From assembly GCA_002897635.1 (NCBI GenBank), contig BDTD01000032.1, positions 1 to 60,545 on the forward strand: DNA of 60,545 nt. The letters are read 5' to 3'. The position numbers and the translations under genes are program-made. Of this stretch, positions 17,201 to 25,490 are shown piece after piece. Under the pieces are notes generated by a model, which made no database searches, was not told where the DNA came from, and saw nothing but the letters and a program-made list of their open reading frames with translations. Position 1 is the stretch's first letter; each line of letters starts with the position of its first letter. Source of the DNA: a bacterium BMS3Abin11 (lineage in GTDB: Bacteria; Pseudomonadota; Gammaproteobacteria; BMS3Bbin11).

Positions 17201-18679
17201 CTATTCCCCAAACAAAGCCGCCACTTCTTCACCATTCCTGCGACGATTAGCAGAGTTCCCGCCGCGACGAATGTTGCCATTTACCTGCCTTTTACTGTTG
17301 GATTTTTGTCCATAAGGTGAACTACTGCGACTGGTGCTTCGCTGCTCGCCATCTTCCGAAATATTCCCTGATCGATTTTCATTCTTATTTGTTGAATTTG
17401 CGCTGTTTCGTGATCGTGGCTGACCACTTTTTTGTTGCCCGGTTTTCTTCTGACGAATTCTTTGCTGACCATTGCGCTGATGGCCGCCTCTCCCAGTGGA
17501 GCGACCCTGACGACGTGGTTCACAGGATCGTTCATCAGAGGCAGTCCCCTGATCAAAACCTTCGATCTCCTTACGTGGGATCTTCTTACCCAGTAATTTC
17601 TCAATGTCCCGCAGAAAACTGTTTTCATCCGGCGATACCAGAGAGATTGCTTCACCGTCACTGCCTGCACGACCGGTACGACCAATACGGTGTATATAAT
17701 CCTCCGCTATATTGGGCAATTCAAAATTCACCACATGCGGCAGTAATTCAATGTCCAGGCCACGCGCTGCAATATCGGTGGCGACCAACACCCGAACCTT
17801 GCCGGATTTAAACTCGGCAAGCGCACGGGTGCGTGCACCCTGACTCTTATTACCATGGATTGCCGAACTGGTCAGTCCATCGCGTTCCAGTTGCTGAGAC
17901 AATCGATTGGCACCATGCTTGGTACGGGTAAACACCAGCACCTGACGCCAGTCATTCGAACCAATCAGGAATGACAGCAATGCGCGTTTACTGCTTTTTT
18001 CGACGGGATGAACTAATTGGGTAATTCTCTCGGCTGTGGTATTGCGTGGAGCGACATCGATGTTTTCAGGATTATGTAACAGGCCTTCCGAAAGACGCCG
18101 AATCTCGTTGGAAAAGGTCGCCGAGAACAGCAGCGTCTGGCGTTTCTTTGGCACCAGCTTGATGATACGACGAATATCGTGAATGAACCCCATGTCGAGC
18201 ATACGGTCGGCTTCGTCAAGCACCAGTATCTCGATTTTTGACAGATCAATGTTGCCCTGCTGCACATGATCCAGCAGGCGACCCGGTGTCGCCACAATGA
18301 TGTCAACGCCCTGGCGCAAGCGCTGTACCTGCGGACCGATTTTAACACCGCCAAAGATGACTGTGCTGCGCAATGGCAGGTGCAGGCCATAGGCCTTCAC
18401 GCTTTCTTCGACCTGTGCGGCGAGTTCACGGGTCGGGGTTACAATCAGTGCCCGCACATGACGGTGATTGCGCTCGTGCGGGTGGAGGTTAAGCTGCTGC
18501 AATATAGGCAGCGCAAAGCCAGCAGTCTTGCCGGTACCCGTCTGTGCGCCAGCAAGAATATCGCGGCCGGCCAGAATAGTGGGTATTGCCTGCTGCTGGA
18601 TAGGTGTGGGTTCTGTATAACCCTGTTCAGCGATCGCACGCAAAAGTGCGGCGTTCAGGCCGAGTGATTCAAAAGTCAT
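17201..18679 (-). CDS. rhlE: DEAD-box ATP-dependent RNA helicase (RhlE-type)
   Basis: A 492-residue helicase starting [20 protein letters not shown], the RhlE-like Q-motif region. Motif I is AQTGTGKT (45-52), motif II is DEAD in [14 protein letters not shown] near 155, motif III SAT and motif [12 protein letters not shown] are all present. The tail of about 100 residues is rich in Arg, Gly, Asn and Ser, as in RhlE proteins, and probably binds RNA. An in-frame start at 18727 adds 16 residues without support. An RRM protein gene lies just upstream on the same strand, fitting an RNA-remodelling pair. Confidence 0.9.
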   Translation of the reverse strand: MTFESLGLNAALLRAIAEQGYTEPTPIQQQAIPTILAGRDILAGAQTGTGKTAGFALPILQQLNLHPHERNHRHVRALIVTPTRELAAQVEESVKAYGLHLPLRSTVIFGGVKIGPQVQRLRQGVDIIVATPGRLLDHVQQGNIDLSKIEILVLDEADRMLDMGFIHDIRRIIKLVPKKRQTLLFSATFSNEIRRLSEGLLHNPENIDVAPRNTTAERITQLVHPVEKSSKRALLSFLIGSNDWRQVLVFTRTKHGANRLSQQLERDGLTSSAIHGNKSQGARTRALAEFKSGKVRVLVATDIAARGLDIELLPHVVNFELPNIAEDYIHRIGRTGRAGSDGEAISLVSPDENSFLRDIEKLLGKKIPRKEIEGFDQGTASDERSCEPRRQGRSTGRGGHQRNGQQRIRQKKTGQQKSGQPRSRNSANSTNKNENRSGNISEDGEQRSTSRSSSPYGQKSNSKRQVNGNIRRGGNSANRRRNGEEVAALFGE

Positions 18680-18831
18680 TTGTTCGGGTGCTCCGTGATT
18701 GTGTTTAGTAACAAACGGCAGTATCACGCAGGTCAGTTGACACCTTGATGTGCCTGTCCGTACCCGGGTAGTGCCGAAAAAAATAGATGTTTAGTTGTGC
18801 AGGGTTTCTCTACGGTAGTGCAAATGCAAAT

Positions 18832-19107
18832 TTAGCGACGACGTCCGCGTCCCTTACCTTTGCTACGTGTAGTGTCTTCAAAACGGACTTTAAGTGGAGC
18901 GTTATTGTGCATCCGTCCATCAAGAGCCTCAATAGCTGCACGTGCTTCATGACCTTCCATCTCAATAAAACCAAAACCACGACAACGGCCGGAAAAGACG
19001 TCTGTCACCAGTTTGATGGAACGAACCTTGCCGTATTTCGAGAAAAGCTCGGTAACACTTGCTTCATTCGCATCCTGTGGTAAACCACCGACAAAGATTT
19101 TTTTCAA
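18832..19107 (-). CDS. small RRM-type RNA-binding protein
   Basis: A 91-residue protein made of one RNA recognition motif. RNP2 is IFVGGL (4-9) and RNP1 is RGFGFIEM (43-50). A basic tail KGKGRGRRR follows. Proteins of this type in bacteria are often cold-induced. It lies upstream of the rhlE-like gene on the same strand, but a 150-bp gap suggests separate transcription. Confidence 0.9.
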   Translation of the reverse strand: MKKIFVGGLPQDANEASVTELFSKYGKVRSIKLVTDVFSGRCRGFGFIEMEGHEARAAIEALDGRMHNNAPLKVRFEDTTRSKGKGRGRRR

Positions 19108-19277
19108 GATTGTATCCTGCAGAGAAGTTAAAAAAGAAATAAGAGCCAGACAGGGCGAAACAAAGAAGATAAAGCAAAACTACTTCAGGAATCTAACTAC
19201 CAATGAAGCACTGTACGAAAATCGCATTCTTGTGTACATATTACACGAATACACGATGTCGCGCTATCTATTCCCCA

Positions 19278-19832
19278 TTACCACATCAGATCATCCGGCA
19301 CCTGATAATCGGCATATGGGTCGTCCACATCGCTTTCCACAGGCTCGGTAGCGGCACAATGCATCACACATGATGGGTCACGCAATATAATTTTTTCTGC
19401 AATGCCCGCAGGCACCAGATTGTAGCTACTTTCCAGCTTAACGATTACCAGGTGCCCCCGTATCAGTTGCTCCTGTAATTTCTCTGTCACATAAAACCGC
19501 TGGACATTTTTGCCATCAACAAAATTGAAGGCAATCTCTGCATTACTCTCTGTCTCATCTGCTTCTATACGGTTCATCTCGATCAGTTGCTTTATCTGTG
19601 CAGCGATTGCTTTTTTCTCTGCTGCCTGTTTTCGCTGCTGATTAAGTTCACGATCCCGCTGCGCTTTCTCAGTCTGCACCTGCTGCGCCCGCAGCTTACT
19701 TTTATCCAATGGCTTCGTCTGTCTGCCTTTATGTTTTTTGGCCTGCCGGTGCTTTTCCTTTTTGGCCTGCTTTGCCTTATTTTTATCCACCAGCCCGGAT
19801 TTATTCAGCTGGTCGAACAGGGAATTACCCAT
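19278..19832 (-). CDS. DUF2058 protein (YaiL-like)
   Basis: A 184-residue protein. The N-terminus MGNSLFDQLNKSGLVDKNKA followed by a highly charged Lys/Gln-rich coiled coil, then a compact C-terminal part ending DPYADYQVPDDLMW, matches the DUF2058 family widespread in gammaproteobacteria. Function is not known; ribosome association has been suggested for relatives. Confidence 0.82.
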   Translation of the reverse strand: MGNSLFDQLNKSGLVDKNKAKQAKKEKHRQAKKHKGRQTKPLDKSKLRAQQVQTEKAQRDRELNQQRKQAAEKKAIAAQIKQLIEMNRIEADETESNAEIAFNFVDGKNVQRFYVTEKLQEQLIRGHLVIVKLESSYNLVPAGIAEKIILRDPSCVMHCAATEPVESDVDDPYADYQVPDDLMW

Positions 19833-19896
19833 ATGTTGTTCCTCAAATATAATTATTCACTATATTGTGGCATAAGTGTTTATTCTGGTCTGTTCC

Positions 19897-20526
19897 CTAT
19901 TCCCCACCCGGTCGGATCAGTTGAAAGCAGATCCAAATCTCCCACACCAGGAAAACCAGAAGTGCTGTGCGCTCAGCCAGGCCTGGCGCCACGTCCACCT
20001 GAATAGCGAGAAAAAATGTCGCCAGGGCTATGGCCGCAGTCACCGACAATGCCATAGAGACCGTTTGATGTCGTTGCCAACGACGCTGGCGGCCAAATAC
20101 AAACGAAAACATGAACAGTGCGGCAAGTTCTAACATAAAGGTGGCACTGGCGGCCGCGAGGTGTACACGCCCCGTTATGCTACGTACCTGCCCGGGGGGA
20201 TCGATAGGAAACAGTGTCGCCACTATAATACCCACAGCGGCCAGGCCGAGCAGAACAACGGCCCATACACACAGCCGTTCTGGCTGGAGCGCACGGCGCA
20301 GACCCAAACTAACGGCCAGATTACCAAGGCCATGCACAAAGCCACCACCGGCAAAGAGCCAACCGTACGGCTCATTGGCCAGATTGCTGACAAAATCGCG
20401 CACCCAGTCGATGTCGCTGTTCACTCGGTGCAGAACAATGAGCGATGTCATAAACACCACGATACCGAGCAGGCCCAACAGTCCATAAAGCCTGACCGGC
20501 AACGGGAAAGCGTCCACTCTCGTCAC
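19897..20526 (-). CDS. DUF998 integral membrane protein
   Basis: A 209-residue protein with about six membrane spans. The pattern DWVRDFVSNLANEPYGWLF and FPIDPPGQ are typical of DUF998. No function is established. It is followed on the same strand by the DUF2058 gene with a 64-bp gap. Confidence 0.75.
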   Translation of the reverse strand: MTRVDAFPLPVRLYGLLGLLGIVVFMTSLIVLHRVNSDIDWVRDFVSNLANEPYGWLFAGGGFVHGLGNLAVSLGLRRALQPERLCVWAVVLLGLAAVGIIVATLFPIDPPGQVRSITGRVHLAAASATFMLELAALFMFSFVFGRQRRWQRHQTVSMALSVTAAIALATFFLAIQVDVAPGLAERTALLVFLVWEIWICFQLIRPGGE

Positions 20527-20665
20527 GTTCGAAGCAACCTCAATGTATAAGACTCTGACCTGACCACAGGGCGTGGTCTGGCAATATGTCGCGTCATCCG
20601 TTCATCGTCCCCTTTTACTCAATCATGCTGTGAGCTGCCTGCCCGTCTCACTGATAATTGCCTCT

Positions 20666-21688
20666 TTATACACGGCGTGTAATGAGGCCTATTATGAGTT
20701 TTGTGGCGATGATCAGCATCATGATGGTAGCTACACCCACAATGAGATAAGCAGCAATAGTAGACAGTAGTGGTATATCACGCCAGACACTTAGCTGTTT
20801 TAATGCAACACTGACTCCGGCAAAAAAGAGGGTTATCGCAAAGTATAAACGCACCCGCATACCACGTACATGCTGAGTGGCATAACTGCCGACTTGTACA
20901 CCAATAGAGGCACCGATAAATAAAACCATTGCCGCCACCAGATATACTTTGCCCTCAATGGCATATAAAAAGGTACCCAGTGCTGATGAGAATATAATTT
21001 CAAACAGGTCCGTACCCACAGCAATCGTTGTTGGTATCCCCATGCCGTAGATCAATGCAGGCATGCGAATAAATCCGCCGCCAACACCAAGAAATGCGGC
21101 GAGAAATCCGGTTAAGACACCAACACCTATTGGGATCCATACTGATATTTGCTTAATGCCCGATACTGGTAGTTCAACCATTGGCTTTATCTTTAACTGA
21201 CGTAATCGACGAGACAGGGGCGTGCTGTGTGTTTCGGTCTCAGGTTTATGTTTTTTAAAATAGGGGCGACTGATAAATAAAATATAGTCGTAAACCATAA
21301 AACTGGATACTGTGAATAACTATAAAATATAAATTAAGCGGATAACTGTTTCCGCTTCGCCACTGGCAAGCAGGATAAACACCAAAGACTTGCCAAGCCA
21401 TACCCCGACCGTGGTCCCAAGTAACATATATATTCCCAGTCGGATATCGACATTGCCAAACTTGAAATGTCTGACTGTCGCCAATATCGAAGTACCTAAC
21501 ATCAGCGCCAGATCAGTGCCAATGGCGTAGACTATTGGAAAGCCCAGGATATTAAGTGCCGGTGTCATGATAAATGCGCCTCCAACACCAAAAAATCCAC
21601 TCAGGGTGCCAACAATAAAACCCAGTAATATCAGGAGCCAGGCTATTGACGTGATGTCTTCAAATAGCACAAGAGATACCTCGAGCAA
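20666..21688 (-). pseudogene. TauE/SafE-family anion permease interrupted by an in-frame amber codon
   Basis: One continuous frame of 341 codons on the minus strand is interrupted by a TAG at 21322-21320. The upstream part (122 residues) holds the first TauE repeat with GTLSGFFGVGGAFIMTPAL. The downstream part (from the ATG at 21298, 210 residues) holds the second repeat with GFLAAFLGVGGGFIRMPAL. No frame change is needed to join them, and the seven codons between the stop and the ATG read LFTVSSF, fitting a membrane helix. The family exports sulfite, sulfoacetate or similar anions. It may be a recent pseudogene, two half proteins, or read through; a base-call error is also possible. Confidence 0.8.
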
Positions 21689-21865
21689 GAGTTTTTGAAG
21701 GGTCTATTGAATACTCATCATAAAATTGACGGTATCATGAATCAAGCAAAAATCGCAGGATCAGGCAGACTGCAGGTTTTACCCTTCCTGTTTTTGCTTA
21801 TACATCAACGATGTCTGCTTCAGCCAGAAATTCGTCAACAGTTTGATTCATCTCAACCTGAAACG

Positions 21866-21985
21866 TCAGCACACCTGTGCTACTGGAACATTAATCAGGC
21901 GCATTGCCAAACGAATCAGGCGGTCAAACCGTTCCTCTGGTGGTGTATCCAGAATGTCGAGTGGTTTATCCTCGATTGATCTGGA
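21866..21985 (-). pseudogene. remnant of a GAF-domain sensor protein
   Basis: A short minus-strand frame reads KPLDILDTPPEERFDRLIRL followed by AMRLINVPVAQV and then a stop. This is the well-known start of GAF domains in diguanylate cyclases and sensor kinases. The rest of the domain is missing. It is a decayed fragment in a stretch with several broken frames (21.7-22.5 kb). Confidence 0.6.
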
Positions 21986-22007
21986 AGTGCTATGTCGTCC
22001 GGAAAAG

Positions 22008-22485
22008 TCAGGCCATATTCAACCAGTCTGTGGTGATGCGGCTCATCTGCGGGTGTATCAAATATCCCGTGCCATGATGTGGGTTCGAGTTGTCCCAACG
22101 AATTGCCATGTTGTAAATATGCCTGTCTGTGATACTGGACGTTAGTCCAAGTCGCACTATTTTCCTAAAATCATTCGCCAGAGTAGGGTCATGCGCGATG
22201 TAGTCATCTTCGGCAGCAAAATTTATCCAGTGCTTCCTTACGATCAGTAATATCATCGGCTTCGCGTTTTTTGGTCCAGCGTTTGCCGGTGTGCTTTCCG
22301 AGAAAGGTATTAGTGAGATCACCATAATAAGCCATAGTCTTACGGGCTTTCTTAAACTTGTTTAGCGCACGCTTTCCATGGTCTCGTTCGATTCCATATG
22401 CCAGAGCACCTACCCAGTTTCTCTTTAGGCTTACAGCATTCGGCTTATAACTGCGACCGTGGATCAGAATTATGTGTTTTGCCAT
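22008..22485 (-). pseudogene. frameshifted alpha/beta-hydrolase-like gene
   Basis: The first frame (22485 down to about 22220) begins MAKHIILIHGRSYKPN and reads through a conserved YYGDLTNTFLG segment to EALDKF. The next frame continues with AAEDDYIAHDPTLANDFRKI and ends at 22008. The switch lies at a run of four A on the plus strand (22218-22221); three would restore one frame. The start resembles a family of bacterial proteins with an LIHG oxyanion motif, but the catalytic Ser region is missing, so the gene is also shortened. A sequencing error at the homopolymer cannot be excluded. Confidence 0.6.
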
Positions 22486-22507
22486 GCGCTATCTCCTTTA
22501 CTTATTA

Positions 22508-23902
22508 TTAAGTGTGGCGTAGCAAGGTCAAGGTGGCTTTAAGTCCACCTTCCTTGCGATTGACAAGTTGCAAATCACCACCATGTGACAGGGCAATATT
22601 GCGCGCAATACTCAAGCCTAATCCGTTACCACCGGTTTTGCGACTACGTGATGTTTCCAGACGAAAGAATGGTTCAAAGACGGTATCGAGTTGCTGTTCG
22701 GGGATGCCCGGCCCGGTATCACAGATGCTGATCAGTATGGTGTTGTCACTTTCACTGGCGGTTATAACAGCATTACCGGCATATTTGATGGCATTCTCAA
22801 CCAGATTTACGATGCAGCGTTTTAATGCCAGCGGTCGTCCCGGGTAGGGACTTAACTGGCAGGATTCAATTTCAACTTGTTGGCCAAGTTCGGCAGCATC
22901 ATCTTTTATTGTTTCTAAAAGTGCACAGATATCAATGGCCTGCACGTTTTCACGGGCATCGTCAGCGCGCAAAAAATCCAGTGTCTCACTTGCTATGGCC
23001 TGCATTTCATCAAGATTGCGGGTGAAGTTGTCGCGTTGCTCGGCATCATCGAGCATTTCGGCACGCAAGCGCATACGTGTGATCGGTGTTTTCAGATCGT
23101 GCGAGATGGCGGTCAATAAGCGACTTCGATCTTCAATAAAGCGCTGCAGTCGAGATTGCATGGTATTGAAGGCATGGCTGGCATGGCGCATTTCGGTCGG
23201 CCCGGTTTCTGCCATGGGTGGCTGATTAATGTCACTGCCCAGCTTGTCGGCCTGTTTTGCCAATAATGTAAGTGGCCGGGTTGCCACGCGCACAGCAATC
23301 AATGACACCAGTAGCACTATAATAATTAACACTGCCAGGTTTACTAGCAGGGTTGTTGAGCTTGCGAAAATTTTATCATCAATCCGGTTTTCAAATGTCA
23401 CCCAGGTACCATCGCCTAATTGCACCTGGGCAAAAAAGACCAGTGCCTCGGGCGCGGTCATCCCCATTCTTATTCTCATGTCATCCATGTTCATCATGTG
23501 GCCGCTGTCATCGTGCAGGGTATTCATCACGGGTTGATCACTAACGGCAACACGTAAGGGATAATCCTTACCCAACTGCTCTTGCAGGCGGTCATGAAAT
23601 TCAGCGCTGGGTGATTCTGCAATGACAGGTTGCTGGTCTGGCCAAACCGGTGTGGATAACGAGACCTTTAGTGGTGGTACATTCAGGATGGCGATCAGTC
23701 GTTGCCTTTCTGCATCGCCTTCATCATCAAGCAGGCGCACAATTTCGGCGATACGTTCTGCGCTTTGCATACCGCTAGCCTGGAATAGCCGTTGGCCACT
23801 ATCATGAAACTGTAGCAGGGTACTCAAAAATTGTGCCAGCAACAAACCGGACAATAAGATAAGTGCCAGTCGACCGAATAATGATTGCGGTAACAAACGC
23901 AT
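22508..23902 (-). CDS. sensor histidine kinase with Met/His-rich periplasmic loop
   Basis: A 464-residue inner-membrane kinase. Spans lie at about 10-32 and 183-205, framing a periplasmic sensor of about 150 residues, followed by HAMP, HisKA with H268 in ISHDLKTPITR, and an HATPase domain with NLVENAIKYA, DTGPGIP and GNGLGLSIA. The sensor contains HDDSGHMMNMDDMRIRMGM at about 130-148, rich in Met and His, which suggests a Cu(I) or Ag(I) ligand set. Its start overlaps the regulator's stop by one base, so the two are coupled. Architecture is of the EnvZ/CpxA class. Copper sensing is inferred from this loop and the divergent copper genes. Confidence 0.88.
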   Translation of the reverse strand: MRLLPQSLFGRLALILLSGLLLAQFLSTLLQFHDSGQRLFQASGMQSAERIAEIVRLLDDEGDAERQRLIAILNVPPLKVSLSTPVWPDQQPVIAESPSAEFHDRLQEQLGKDYPLRVAVSDQPVMNTLHDDSGHMMNMDDMRIRMGMTAPEALVFFAQVQLGDGTWVTFENRIDDKIFASSTTLLVNLAVLIIIVLLVSLIAVRVATRPLTLLAKQADKLGSDINQPPMAETGPTEMRHASHAFNTMQSRLQRFIEDRSRLLTAISHDLKTPITRMRLRAEMLDDAEQRDNFTRNLDEMQAIASETLDFLRADDARENVQAIDICALLETIKDDAAELGQQVEIESCQLSPYPGRPLALKRCIVNLVENAIKYAGNAVITASESDNTILISICDTGPGIPEQQLDTVFEPFFRLETSRSRKTGGNGLGLSIARNIALSHGGDLQLVNRKEGGLKATLTLLRHT

Positions 23903-24636
23903 CAGCTTTGTTCTTCTACGTTTGTGGTAAAGACATAACCGGCACTACGCACAGTTTTAATCAGTCGTGGTTCGCGGCTGTCATCACCAAGGCGCTTACG
24001 GAGTCGTCCAACCTGCACATCAATGCTACGGTCAAATGGCCCGGCTTCTTTACCGCTAACCAGCTCCAACAACTGGTCACGGCTCATCACGCGGTTTGGG
24101 CGATCCAGAAATACGCGCAACAGGCGGTATTCACCGCCGCTTAGTGGCACGACGATACCTTCAGCAGAAATCAGATGGCGGGCAACTGTATCAAGTGTCA
24201 AACCTGCAAAACGTAATCGTCCTTTGGGTTCTGATTGCACTGCGCTATCGGGCAATGACCGTGTCCGGCGTAATACGCTGTTGATCCGCGCCAGTAGCTC
24301 ACGCGGGTTAAAGGGCTTGGCCAGGTAGTCATCAGCACCCATTTCCAGGCCGACAATTCTGTCCGTCTCTTCACCTAGCGCAGTGAGCATAATAATAGGT
24401 GTATGCGAATCGACACGCAGTTTACGGCACAGGCTCAGGCCATCTTCGCCAGGCATCATCAGATCCATCACGATCAAATCAATGCTCGACTTATTCAGCA
24501 CATCCCACATGGCAGCACCATTCTCGGCGGTGCTGGCGCGTAAACCGTGCTTTTCAAGATAGGTCTTTAATAACTGGCAAATCTCGGTATCGTCATCGAC
24601 GACCAGAATGTGGTCTTTATGTGGTTGATCATCCAT
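23902..24636 (-). CDS. OmpR-family response regulator
   Basis: A 244-residue regulator. The receiver domain has the acidic pair VVDDD near residue 14, the phospho-acceptor aspartate in LIVMDLMMP near residue 57 and the conserved lysine in LAKPFNPREL. The C-terminal winged helix is of OmpR type (DVQVGRLRKRLGDD..IKTVRSAGYVF). It is co-transcribed with the histidine kinase and divergent from a Met-rich repeat protein and a multicopper oxidase, so copper response is a likely role. Confidence 0.9.
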   Translation of the reverse strand: MDDQPHKDHILVVDDDTEICQLLKTYLEKHGLRASTAENGAAMWDVLNKSSIDLIVMDLMMPGEDGLSLCRKLRVDSHTPIIMLTALGEETDRIVGLEMGADDYLAKPFNPRELLARINSVLRRTRSLPDSAVQSEPKGRLRFAGLTLDTVARHLISAEGIVVPLSGGEYRLLRVFLDRPNRVMSRDQLLELVSGKEAGPFDRSIDVQVGRLRKRLGDDSREPRLIKTVRSAGYVFTTNVEEQS

Positions 24637-24679
24637 AGTTACTTTTTAGCGCCTCAAGCATGGCATGTCAGTATAATTT

Positions 24680-24756
24680 TGTAACGTATTGTAACAGCAC
24701 CCCGGCCAGATAAAGTACGTTACAAAAAGCCCTGTCACTGACACTCGCCAGTTACA
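24680..24756. promoter_or_regulatory. candidate response-regulator binding sites (TGTAAC repeats)
   Basis: TGTAAC occurs at 24680-24685 and 24690-24695, a direct repeat with 10-bp period as favoured by OmpR-type dimers. The inverse GTTACA occurs at 24719-24724 and 24751-24756. They lie between the divergent regulator and Met-rich genes. The link to this regulator is inference. Confidence 0.4.
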
Positions 24757-24827
24757 AACAAATGTTTAAATAATAACCGAGCAACAAAGAAATTTTTATT
24801 ACATTCTTAAACAACAGGAGAAGTATC

Positions 24828-25301
24828 ATGAAAAACAAAACAGTATCTACATATATTATCGGCGCAGTGGCTGGCATCGGACTGGCAGTCGGCTCAGTAG
24901 CCTTTGCACAGGGTGGTATGATGGGACAAACAACCCAGAGGCCTACACAGTATGGCATGCCCGGGGGCGGTATGATGGGCAATATGATGGGGCAAACAAC
25001 CCAGAGATCCGCACAAAATGGTATGCACGGACAGACCACACAGGGTGGAATGATGGGGCAAACAACCCAGAAATCCATACAAAATGGTATGCGCGGACAG
25101 ACCACACAGGGTGGAATGATGGGACAAACAACCCAGAAATCTGCACAAAATGGTATGCACGGACAGACGACCACACAGGGTGGTATGCATGATCAAAATC
25201 AAACGGTGAAAAAGAATGTTCGAGGCAGCATGCATGACAGCGCTGCAGCACAACAGGCAATGGAGGCAATGTCTGATCATCACAATAGCATTAAACGCTG
25301 A
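24828..25301 (+). CDS. exported Met/Gln/Gly-rich repeat protein, probable periplasmic copper binder
   Basis: A 157-residue protein with a signal peptide ending VAFA about residue 27. The mature part holds three near-identical 22-23-residue repeats (about 53-119), unit MMGQTTQKSAQNGMHGQTTQ plus GG, and a diverged first unit. Met, His, Gln and Gly dominate, so the chain is probably disordered. Met-rich motifs of this kind bind Cu(I) in CopB/PcoA-like proteins. AGGAG precedes the ATG. It is divergent from a two-component system and 190 bp ahead of a multicopper oxidase. I do not know a named family. Confidence 0.75.
   Translation: MKNKTVSTYIIGAVAGIGLAVGSVAFAQGGMMGQTTQRPTQYGMPGGGMMGNMMGQTTQRSAQNGMHGQTTQGGMMGQTTQKSIQNGMRGQTTQGGMMGQTTQKSAQNGMHGQTTTQGGMHDQNQTVKKNVRGSMHDSAAAQQAMEAMSDHHNSIKR
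24984..25184 (+). repeat. 66-bp tandem coding repeats
   Basis: Three in-frame units of 66, 66 and 69 bp encode the Met-rich repeats. The DNA copies differ by only a few bases, implying recent duplication and possible copy-number change by slippage or recombination. Confidence 0.8.
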
Positions 25302-25370
25302 AATCTAGTGACTGACAGCAAAGACAGGGAGTCCTGATAATGGGTGATAAAGGACCAGACTGTCGAAACA

Positions 25371-25407
25371 GAACCCGGTCTTCATCATAAGACTTCAGAC
25401 CGGGTTC
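25371..25407 (+). terminator. hairpin after the Met-rich gene
   Basis: GAACCCGGTCT (25371-25381) pairs perfectly with AGACCGGGTTC (25397-25407) around a 15-base loop. The following ATTTCCT is only weakly U-rich, so termination may be partial and allow some read-through into the multicopper oxidase gene. Confidence 0.55.
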
Positions 25408-25490
25408 ATTTCCTGCTGCATAACACCACGCAATGCTATTGTGTATCTACAACGTGAAGAACAAACAACAAACTAAACACAGGATTTATT

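Noticed and set aside
21320-21322. Amber codon in TauE read as pyrrolysine
   Set aside because: Nothing in the window suggests pyl genes, and the family has no known pyrrolysine site. A pseudogene or an error is simpler.
24984-25184. CRISPR-like tandem repeats
   Set aside because: The repeats are contiguous, in frame and coding, without spacers. They are protein repeats.
24894-25283. Minus-strand Cys/His-rich frames opposite the Met-rich gene
   Set aside because: They are shadows caused by the repeats; the plus-strand frame has the ribosome site and signal peptide.
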